Shown: positions 7,343-14,564 of the stretch, piece after piece | How the letters are laid out: each line of letters begins with the position of its first letter | How positions within the stretch are numbered: position 1 is the first letter of the stretch | From: an uncultured Chitinophagaceae bacterium | GTDB lineage: Bacteria; Bacteroidota; Bacteroidia; Chitinophagales; Chitinophagaceae | Assembly: GCA_903841915.1 (NCBI GenBank) | Contig: CAIMKO010000317.1 | Location: forward strand, 1-16,699 | Reading direction: 5' to 3' | DNA length: 16,699 nucleotides | Notes under the pieces: model-generated | Seen by the model: the letters and a program-made list of their open reading frames with translations, nothing else | The model's database searches: none | What the model was told of the DNA's origin: nothing | Program-made: the position numbers and the translations under genes

Positions 7343-9199
7343 ATGTTTAAAAAATCCTCCATACTGTTGATCATATCAGCAGTATTTTTTTGCGAAAGTC
7401 TGTATGCTCAATATGCAACTGTTTATCCAGCCAATTGGTGGGTTGGAATGAAACATAATAAGATACAATTACTGATCAAAGGTGATTACGATCAATTCAA
7501 TAAAGAACAATTGCGTATTAATTATCCAGGTATTACGGTTACCAAAATAAACAATTTGGATAACGGCAAATACATATGTGCTGATATTACCATTGCAAAT
7601 ACTGCAAAGCCGGGAACTGTTGCGATCGAATTTATTCAAAATGGGAAAGTGCATGGTATTGCATGGCAGTTGAAAGAAAGAAGAAAAGGGAATGGTACAC
7701 AATACGCAAAAGGCGTTAATTCATCTGACCTTGTTTATTTGATCATGCCTGATCGTTTCAGTAATGGCGATACAACGAATGATCATGTTACAGGCATGAA
7801 AGATCAATCATTAAATCGTGGAGAGATTTATGACCGTCATGGGGGCGATATGCAGGGCATCATCAATCATCTGGATTATTTGCAAAACCTTGGGGTCACA
7901 ACAGTGTGGATGACTCCGGTAATTGAAAATGATCAGCCTAAAAGAACGGAGCATGGTTATTCTTTCACCAATCATTACAAAATTGATGCACGCTTAGGTG
8001 GTGAATCTGCCTATAAAAAACTGAGTGATGCATTGCATCAACGCGGCATGAAATTGATCCAGGATGCAGTGTACAATCATGTGGGCAGTGAAAATATTTT
8101 TGTAAAGGATCCTCCAACAAAAGATTGGTTTCATCAGTGGCCAACCTATACAGGAACCAGTTTCAAAGATCAAGTGATATTCGATCCTTATGGTTCTCCA
8201 AAAGAGAAAAAGATCATGCAGGATGGATGGTTCGAAAGAAGAATGCCTGATGTAAATCAATCCAACCCATATTTCGCAAACTTCTTGATTCAACATGCTA
8301 TCTGGAGTGTGGAAGAATTTGGTGTAGACGGATGGCGCATCGATACCTACATTTATAATGACCTTGATTTCATGAACCGCTGTAATGCAGCATTGGTGGA
8401 AGAGTATCCTAAGATGACCATGTTTGGAGAAACTTGGGTTCACGGTACAGCGAGTCAGGCTTATTTTACTGCCAATAATTTCAACACAGCATTCAAAAGC
8501 AACTTACAGGGCGCAACAGATTTTCAAATGTTGTTTTATGGCATCATGCCTTCATTGAATGAAAAATTCGGATGGACAGAGGGCGTCAATAAATTGTATT
8601 CAACATTAAGTAATGACTTTTTGTATAAGAACGCAAACAACAATGTGATCTTTCTGGATAACCATGATCTTACTCGTTTCTATTCTGAGATGAAAGAAGA
8701 TATCAACAAAGTGAAGATGGGTATTGCATGGTTACTAACCACAAGAGGTATTCCCCAAATATATTATGGCACAGAAGTGTTGATGAAAGGAGAGAAGAAT
8801 CCCGCTGATGGTTGGGTGCGATTAGATTTTCCGGGCGGATGGACAGGCGATAAAAAAAGTGCTTTTTCACAGGAAGGATTATCCGATGAAGAAAAAAATA
8901 TGCTGGCTTATACAAAAACAATGGCCAATTTTAGAAAGAACTCTTCAGCCATTACAAAAGGAAAACTAATGCAGTTCATTCCCAATGATGGTTTGTATGT
9001 TTATTTCCGTTATGATAACAATCAAACAGTGATGTGTGTGATGAATACCGCGGATAAAGAAAAACAAGTCGATTTCAAAAATTATGACGAACGCACAAAT
9101 GGTTTTTCAAAAGCAGTAGATGTAATTAGCGGAACATCGTTCAATAGTTCATTTTCCATTCCTGCAAAAAAGATGTGGGTATTGGAACTGAAGAAATGA
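7343..9199 (+). CDS. susA: SusA-like periplasmic neopullulanase/cyclomaltodextrinase (GH13)
   Basis: This 618-residue enzyme has a Sec signal peptide (about residues 1-22, cleavage after LYA), so it acts in the periplasm. The N-terminal beta-sandwich (about 24-115) resembles the cyclomaltodextrinase N-domain of Bacteroides SusA, and the length matches. The GH13 barrel shows DAVYNHVGS (241-249), MPDVNQ (301-306), GVDGWRID with nucleophile D334, GETW with acid/base E363, and LDNHD with D442. A beta-domain closes the C-terminus. It should cut alpha-1,4-linked maltodextrins, cyclodextrins or pullulan to small products. It follows the GPH permease by 23 bp and is probably co-transcribed with it. 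No SusC or SusD accompanies it. Its stop codon lies one base from the stop codon of the convergent GLPGLI gene. The symbol is by family resemblance, not proven orthology. Confidence 0.9.
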   Translation: MFKKSSILLIISAVFFCESLYAQYATVYPANWWVGMKHNKIQLLIKGDYDQFNKEQLRINYPGITVTKINNLDNGKYICADITIANTAKPGTVAIEFIQNGKVHGIAWQLKERRKGNGTQYAKGVNSSDLVYLIMPDRFSNGDTTNDHVTGMKDQSLNRGEIYDRHGGDMQGIINHLDYLQNLGVTTVWMTPVIENDQPKRTEHGYSFTNHYKIDARLGGESAYKKLSDALHQRGMKLIQDAVYNHVGSENIFVKDPPTKDWFHQWPTYTGTSFKDQVIFDPYGSPKEKKIMQDGWFERRMPDVNQSNPYFANFLIQHAIWSVEEFGVDGWRIDTYIYNDLDFMNRCNAALVEEYPKMTMFGETWVHGTASQAYFTANNFNTAFKSNLQGATDFQMLFYGIMPSLNEKFGWTEGVNKLYSTLSNDFLYKNANNNVIFLDNHDLTRFYSEMKEDINKVKMGIAWLLTTRGIPQIYYGTEVLMKGEKNPADGWVRLDFPGGWTGDKKSAFSQEGLSDEEKNMLAYTKTMANFRKNSSAITKGKLMQFIPNDGLYVYFRYDNNQTVMCVMNTADKEKQVDFKNYDERTNGFSKAVDVISGTSFNSSFSIPAKKMWVLELKK

Positions 9200-9200
9200 T

Positions 9201-9935
9201 TTATAACATAGCTGCTTTCAAAAATTGATCGCCATATTTTCCCCAGTCTTTAAGGCTGTTTTTTATGCTTTCTTTCAAGCCTGCATTATTCATTTTATTT
9301 CCTTTAACGGGGATCTTAAAATCGGTGTCTTTAACAACCATGGCAGTAAGTTTTGTTGCAAACCATGTAATATGTTCATGCGGAATGGCAACACCGAGGA
9401 TCATGCCGGGTAATCCTGAAAAGGATTCAGGTCCGCCTTCTGGTATGATCTCTTCTGTATAAAATGCAACAATATAAATAGAGTCAAGGATCAGTGCATT
9501 GGCCCTTCTGCATTCAAAGCCTGCGATCGTTTTCCTTTCATCTGTTAGTTTCCACAGAATTTTCCGTGTACTGTCTTGTATTAAAAATGTTTTTTCAAAT
9601 ATTCTTTTTTGACTGACTGCCGATTGTTTATCAAGGTCTGTATAGATGATATTATCTTCTGCCGGTTGCTCCCAAAGTTTATTATTATCAGTAAGTTCTC
9701 TTCCGGGCTGATACAGTGTTTTAGAGTTATTGAAAGTGAGGTTGAAATAAGTTGTTTTAAATTGCGGTATCCTCTTTTTAAATTCTTCTGTCCATGAATC
9801 ATCACCGGTTATTTGTGCATGAAGATTCACTTTTCTTTCAAACTCGATCTTCCCTTCTGTTACAAATCGACTGTTCTGGGCTTTTGCAAAAGTTGCAGAA
9901 CAGCATAAAATAAATAAATACAAAAATAATTTCAT
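9201..9935 (-). CDS. GLPGLI-family secreted protein
   Basis: This 244-residue protein has a signal peptide (about 1-19, cleavage before QNS). It carries the signature that names the family near the C-terminal third, here GLPGMI (174-179) within a SFSGLPGMILGV block. It also has the family-typical sequence around TIAGFECRRA (136-145), where ions or ligands are not known to bind. GLPGLI proteins are Bacteroidota-specific, of unknown biochemical function, and commonly sit beside outer-membrane receptor-like barrels. That is the case here: it lies 17 bp downstream of the barrel gene on the same strand, so the two are almost certainly co-transcribed. It probably works with the barrel in the periplasm. 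It ends tail to tail with the amylase gene with one base between. Confidence 0.85.
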   Translation of the reverse strand: MKLFLYLFILCCSATFAKAQNSRFVTEGKIEFERKVNLHAQITGDDSWTEEFKKRIPQFKTTYFNLTFNNSKTLYQPGRELTDNNKLWEQPAEDNIIYTDLDKQSAVSQKRIFEKTFLIQDSTRKILWKLTDERKTIAGFECRRANALILDSIYIVAFYTEEIIPEGGPESFSGLPGMILGVAIPHEHITWFATKLTAMVVKDTDFKIPVKGNKMNNAGLKESIKNSLKDWGKYGDQFLKAAML

Positions 9936-9952
9936 AAAAAATTTATTGCTCG

Positions 9953-12757
9953 TTAATTATTTTGTTTCGGACCATTCTTATTAAAATTCCATACCACTGA
10001 AAGCATGAAATAACGTTGAATGGTGGTATACGTATTCTGCGAAATGAAATTTGTATTTACTGTTCTGTTGAAACCTATATTTTGATTCAGCAGATCATTC
10101 CCCGAAACTTTGACCAATAAGGCATCATTCTTTAACAGCTTTTTCCCTACCCAGAGATTCCATAAAATAACATTATTGTCATTGTCGAATGTGCTGGTTT
10201 TTTGTCTGTATATAAAATCACAATCCGAATGTATTTGTAGTTTCAATGGCAAATAGAAATCCAGATCAGGATGAACATTGAATGTCCAGTAATGTGTGTT
10301 GATATTGCTTTGGATGGAAGAGTTGCTGGTGGTATAGGTTGCATTTGCTGAGATGCTATTGTCATACTTTTTATCTTTTTGCTTACTGGCATAAAGTCCA
10401 AATGAATAATTTTCACTCTTGGTGATATTGTTAAACCCATTTACAATATTTGTATTCTTATTTGTATTGATGTCGCCGTTAAGACCCAGTCTTATTTCCG
10501 GTTTCTTTAGTTTGAAATAATAATTCAAATATCCTGAAAGGGAATAATTACCATTCACATTAATAGTTTGCGAGACACGCCTGCCCAGACTGTCTACTGT
10601 ATTATTATTGCTGAATGCGTCTTGTGTAAAACGATAATTGGTACCGATAGAAACAAATTGATTATTCAATGGCTTGCTGTCATAAAAATTAAGATTGAAC
10701 GCATTGGTGAAGGACGGTTTCAATGCCGAATTACCGATAGTGATATTCAAAGGATCATCATTGGTCCGTACAGGTTGTATCTGTTGTAATGACGGTTGGG
10801 CAGTAGAGCCATTATAATAGATCGATAATCTTCTCTGACTTGTAAAAGCATAACTGAAATTGGATTGCGGATACCAGTTTACAAAATTCCGATTGGTGAA
10901 AATATTTCTTACATTATCTTCCTGATTATAGCTTGTGATCCCGATCGTATTACCAAGGTTCAGCCTTATTTTCTTGTTGATATAGGAATACGATAAGCCG
11001 GTTTTATTGGTAAGTATATTGAATGTATAATCATTGCTGTACAATGTATCCAATATATCATATTTGCCGCTTGTGCTTTTATTAAATGAACTTCTGTCAG
11101 ATCCGCTGTTATTTAAGATGATCTCATAATTGCCAACCAGTGATGATGCTGATGATAGTGGTTCAGTATAAACAAATTTGCTGTCGAATGCCAATGATTT
11201 ATTATTGCTTATTTTGTATTGATCGGTTATTTGTTTTGATGATGGAATAGAACTTCCTCCTGTATAAAAATCATTTTCTGCCATTAATTTACCTGTTGAT
11301 GTTTTCAGAGAATAATTCTCTTTAAAATCAATGGATAATGTTCTGCCTTTTTTCTTGAATTTCTTTCGCCAGAGAATATCGGCATTTAAAGAATTGTTAT
11401 CTCCGTCGGCAGTAATACTCCGTACTCCTGAATTAACAAGGCTATTGTTTTTTGTTAGCGATTCTGTATTGTAATCATTGGCTGTTGTTTTGTGCTCAAG
11501 TGTTCCGTCAACCATGGCCTTTATGGAAGAACTTGAATCAAGCTGTATCTCATAAGTACTGCTTAATTTATTGCGCAAAACCCTATTATTAAAATGCTGT
11601 GTTTGATTGGTATAATACAATGTATCCGGCAAAATATTCTCCGTATTGGTAGTACTGCTTCCATCAACCTGCAGTTGTAATATTTTATAATTCGCATTGA
11701 GCGATTGTTTATCATCATTCCATTTATTGTTATAATGAAGTCCGCCTGTTTGTACCAATGGTTTCCCCTGCCCGTTATAGTTGCCCCCCCATCCGGTTAT
11801 ATCATCTTCATTCATCATCATCCCGCCATCGTCCATAATAATTAATCCCGAACCCGCATCTCCAAAACTATTTTGATCCTGCCAGTTCAATCCCGTTTTG
11901 CCTGTATTTGAAACAATTCCAAAGCCTGCTATCTTCTGTTTTTTCCGGAATGAGTTGAACATGGCTTGATTATCATGATAACCTTCCGTTCCGGCACCGG
12001 CATTCAGTTTGCCGAAATAACCTTTCTTTTTATCATCCTTCAACTTTAAATTAATGGTTTTAGTCTTCTGACCGTCATCAATTCCGGTGAAAGTGGCTTG
12101 ATCACTTTTTTTATCAAATACCTGCACTTTGTCAACCATATCTGCACGGATGTTTTGTGTGACCAGTGTTGGGTCATCACCAAAGAATTCTTCTCCGTCC
12201 ACCAATACCTTTTGTACTTTTTCACCCTGTGCAGTGATCTGGCCATTCTTATCAACCTGTATACCCGGTAATCGCTTCAGCAGATCCTCCACATTTGCAT
12301 TGGCCTGTAAGTGAAAACTATCAGCTTTATATTCTGTGGTATCGCCTTTCAACTTAATGGCACCGATGGTTTGTTTAACGATCACTTCCTGCAACAGATG
12401 TGCTTTAGTGATAAGGGGAATACTGAAAAGCGAAAGATGAGAACTGTCGCTCAAAATAACAGCATCAGTATAATCGGCATAATTGGGATAAGTGACCAGT
12501 AGGATGTATTTACCAGCGGGTAAATTACTTAGTTCAAAATTACCCTTCTCATTGGTTCTGGTGGATTTACAAATAATGGAATCCTTACTTCTTAATAAAA
12601 GGATCACTGCATGATTCAGTCGCTGTTTGTTCAGTGTGTCGGTGATGCTTCCCTCAATTCTAGCTGTTTGCGCATTTGTGATGAATGCGATAAAACAAAA
12701 CCCAATGAAGAGCAGAATGTTTGATATTTTCATGTACTTTGAAGGAGGTTTGAACAT
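9953..12757 (-). CDS. Outer-membrane beta-barrel protein, TonB-receptor-like, with carboxypeptidase-regulatory N-domain
   Basis: This 934-residue protein has a signal peptide ending at ITNA|Q (about residue 29). A carboxypeptidase-regulatory-like fold follows (about 32-115; GSITD, NEKGNFELSNLPAGKY). Next comes a TonB plug-like segment (about 125-240; VEDLLKRLPGIQVDKNGQ and VLVDGEEFFGDDP). The rest is a long series of alternating amphipathic strands ending in VVWNF, matching the 'outer membrane beta-barrel' group (OMP_b-brl_3). It is too short and too different to be SusC, and no SusD is adjacent. Its cargo is unknown; with the GLPGLI partner it may handle metal, peptide or another small ligand. 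A second in-frame ATG at residue 9 (12731-12733) gives a more compact signal peptide and may be the true start. The gene is divergent from the S10 peptidase gene, with 188 bp between them. Confidence 0.88.
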   Translation of the reverse strand: MFKPPSKYMKISNILLFIGFCFIAFITNAQTARIEGSITDTLNKQRLNHAVILLLRSKDSIICKSTRTNEKGNFELSNLPAGKYILLVTYPNYADYTDAVILSDSSHLSLFSIPLITKAHLLQEVIVKQTIGAIKLKGDTTEYKADSFHLQANANVEDLLKRLPGIQVDKNGQITAQGEKVQKVLVDGEEFFGDDPTLVTQNIRADMVDKVQVFDKKSDQATFTGIDDGQKTKTINLKLKDDKKKGYFGKLNAGAGTEGYHDNQAMFNSFRKKQKIAGFGIVSNTGKTGLNWQDQNSFGDAGSGLIIMDDGGMMMNEDDITGWGGNYNGQGKPLVQTGGLHYNNKWNDDKQSLNANYKILQLQVDGSSTTNTENILPDTLYYTNQTQHFNNRVLRNKLSSTYEIQLDSSSSIKAMVDGTLEHKTTANDYNTESLTKNNSLVNSGVRSITADGDNNSLNADILWRKKFKKKGRTLSIDFKENYSLKTSTGKLMAENDFYTGGSSIPSSKQITDQYKISNNKSLAFDSKFVYTEPLSSASSLVGNYEIILNNSGSDRSSFNKSTSGKYDILDTLYSNDYTFNILTNKTGLSYSYINKKIRLNLGNTIGITSYNQEDNVRNIFTNRNFVNWYPQSNFSYAFTSQRRLSIYYNGSTAQPSLQQIQPVRTNDDPLNITIGNSALKPSFTNAFNLNFYDSKPLNNQFVSIGTNYRFTQDAFSNNNTVDSLGRRVSQTINVNGNYSLSGYLNYYFKLKKPEIRLGLNGDINTNKNTNIVNGFNNITKSENYSFGLYASKQKDKKYDNSISANATYTTSNSSIQSNINTHYWTFNVHPDLDFYLPLKLQIHSDCDFIYRQKTSTFDNDNNVILWNLWVGKKLLKNDALLVKVSGNDLLNQNIGFNRTVNTNFISQNTYTTIQRYFMLSVVWNFNKNGPKQNN

Positions 12758-12871
12758 TGGGATGCTTTAGAGTACAAATTCCACAAAAAATATTTCAACG
12801 AAATGCTTTTCATGTATAAAATAATGTTAATAAAAATAATGGGTTTACTGCGTTAACTGTTATTTCAGTCC

Positions 12872-12885
12872 CGGGAAAAACCCCG
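12872..12885. repeat. Small GC hairpin in the divergent control region
   Basis: CGGG-AAAAAC-CCCG forms a 4-bp GC stem inside the otherwise AT-rich 188-bp gap 12758-12945. It is 61-74 bp before the S10 start codon. No gene ends here, so it is not a terminator. It may be a leader structure or chance. I found no convincing promoter element in this gap for either gene; TACATTTA at 12918-12925 is the nearest partial match to TAnnTTTG on the plus strand. Confidence 0.2.
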
Positions 12886-12945
12886 TGATTAGAATTTTCT
12901 TTTTATAAAAGCTTACTTACATTTATAAGCCAAAACCAAACATGT

Positions 12946-14514
12946 ATGAATAAAACCTTTTTTTCAATTTGTATCGTAACATTCTCAGCTAGTATTGCCC
13001 TTGCCCAAAGACCGGGTGGTGGCTCAGGAAATAGACCCGATGGTCAGACTTCCACAGCCCCAATTTTAACAACAAGTACGGGAAGCCCAACAAGGGTAAA
13101 TCTTAAAACAGATTCAACTGTTACGGTTAGAAATGAGATCACGATAAAAGGCGAGAGGGTATCTTATACGGCTATTGCAGGAACTTCTCCTGTACTGGAT
13201 GCTGATAATGTTTCCATCGCGAATGTTTTTTATACCTATTATGAAAGGAATGATGTAAAAGATAAAACTACCAGACCGCTTGTTATCTCTTTTAACGGCG
13301 GCCCCGGAACCCCTTCTGTTTGGATGGAGATCGGTTATACCGGTCCCCGTATCTTAAATGTAGATGATGAAGGATATCCTGTTCAGCCATATGGCATGAA
13401 AGATAATCCGCATTCTATTTTAGATGTGGCTGATATCGTTTATATCGATCCTGTGAATACAGGCTTTTCACGCCCACTCATCAAAGAAGGTGTTGCGCAA
13501 AAATTCTTCGGAACCAATGCCGATATAAAATATCTCGCCGCATGGATCAATTCTTTTGTCAGCAAATACAAACGTTGGGCTTCTCCTAAGTTCTTAATTG
13601 GTGAAAGCTATGGTACCACAAGGGTTTCAGGACTTGCATTGGAATTACAGGATGCGCAATGGATGTATTTGAACGGTGTTGTTTTAGTATCACCCACCGA
13701 TCTTGGTATTGAAAGAAGCGGACCTGTAGGGGCTGCATTATTTGTTCCTTATTATGCAGCAACTGCCTGGTATCATAAAGCCTTGAATAAAGACTTGCAG
13801 AAAAAAGACCTGACTGATTATCTACCTGAAGTAGAAAAATTTACGATCGATGAACTGATCCCGGCTATCACTAAAGGCGGTGCATTAAGTGATGAAAAAA
13901 GGAAAGAGGTGGCTACCAAATATGCAGCTTATACGGGGCTTTCCCAAAAAGCAGTATTGGAACATAATTTCGAGATTCCTACTAACTTTTTCTGGAAAGA
14001 ATTATTACGGGATAAAGGTTATACTGTAGGAAGACTGGATTCGAGATATCTGGGTATCGACAGACAGGATGCAGGTGAAAGACCTGATTATAATGCAGAA
14101 CTTTCTTCCTGGGAACATTCTTTCATGCCTGCCATGAATATCTATTTGAGAGATGAATTGAATTATAAGACCGATCTCAGTTATTTCTTATTCGGTCCGG
14201 TGAATCCATGGGACAGGACCAATGATAGAACAGGATTGAATTTGGGAAAAGCAATGGCTGAAAATCCATATCTCCATTTATTGGTTCAATCAGGGTATTA
14301 TGATGGTGCATGCGATTATTTCAATGCAAAATATAGTATGTGGCAAATTGATCCTGCAGGAAAATTAAAAGACAGAATGAGTTGGGAAGGCTATAGAAGC
14401 GGACATATGATGTATCTGCGTAAAGATGATCTGTCAAAAGCCAATGAAAATTTAAGAAAGTTCATTGCCAAATCAATACCAAAGTCAGGTACGCCTGCAA
14501 AATATAAAGAGTAG
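12946..14514 (+). CDS. Secreted S10-family serine carboxypeptidase-like peptidase
   Basis: This 522-residue alpha/beta-hydrolase has a signal peptide (1-20, cleavage at ALA|Q), which sends it to the periplasm or beyond. A Gly/Pro/Ser/Thr-rich linker follows (about 21-50). The S10 landmarks are in order: NGGPG (117-121, oxyanion region), GESYG with nucleophile S221, the Asp in CDYFNAKY (D457), and the His in SGHMM (H487), giving a full catalytic triad. The family removes C-terminal residues from peptides, often at acidic pH; substrate preference cannot be read here. An upstream ATG at 12942 is out of frame and meets a stop at once, so the chosen start is sound. The gene is 50 bp upstream of the glgB ATG with no terminator between, so the two may share a transcript. 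A link to sugar metabolism is not obvious. Confidence 0.9.
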   Translation: MNKTFFSICIVTFSASIALAQRPGGGSGNRPDGQTSTAPILTTSTGSPTRVNLKTDSTVTVRNEITIKGERVSYTAIAGTSPVLDADNVSIANVFYTYYERNDVKDKTTRPLVISFNGGPGTPSVWMEIGYTGPRILNVDDEGYPVQPYGMKDNPHSILDVADIVYIDPVNTGFSRPLIKEGVAQKFFGTNADIKYLAAWINSFVSKYKRWASPKFLIGESYGTTRVSGLALELQDAQWMYLNGVVLVSPTDLGIERSGPVGAALFVPYYAATAWYHKALNKDLQKKDLTDYLPEVEKFTIDELIPAITKGGALSDEKRKEVATKYAAYTGLSQKAVLEHNFEIPTNFFWKELLRDKGYTVGRLDSRYLGIDRQDAGERPDYNAELSSWEHSFMPAMNIYLRDELNYKTDLSYFLFGPVNPWDRTNDRTGLNLGKAMAENPYLHLLVQSGYYDGACDYFNAKYSMWQIDPAGKLKDRMSWEGYRSGHMMYLRKDDLSKANENLRKFIAKSIPKSGTPAKYKE

Positions 14515-14564
14515 GAACGTTTTGATAAAAAGGTCTTTCATTTAGTATCATTAAAAAGATTGTG

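Noticed and set aside
7994..8443. A 149-codon open frame on the minus strand within the amylase gene
   Set aside because: It is antisense to a gene with all GH13 motifs intact and has no family features; it is a shadow of the real frame. Similar shadows inside the other genes were also dropped.
11797..11850. Met/Asp/Gly-rich stretch (residues about 308-319) in the barrel protein, considered as a metal-binding loop
   Set aside because: As I recall, Gly/Asp-rich inserts at this place are common in this barrel family, so it is not by itself evidence for metal binding.
12742..12749. A perfect Shine-Dalgarno-like AAGGAGGT on the plus strand
   Set aside because: It lies inside the 5' end of the minus-strand barrel gene. 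The next plus-strand ATG (12762) opens only two codons before a stop, and genes here do not otherwise use such sites.
9953..12757. The barrel gene considered as a SusC glycan importer for the amylase
   Set aside because: It lacks a SusD partner, is of the shorter OMP_b-brl_3 type and is paired with a GLPGLI gene on the opposite strand from the amylase.
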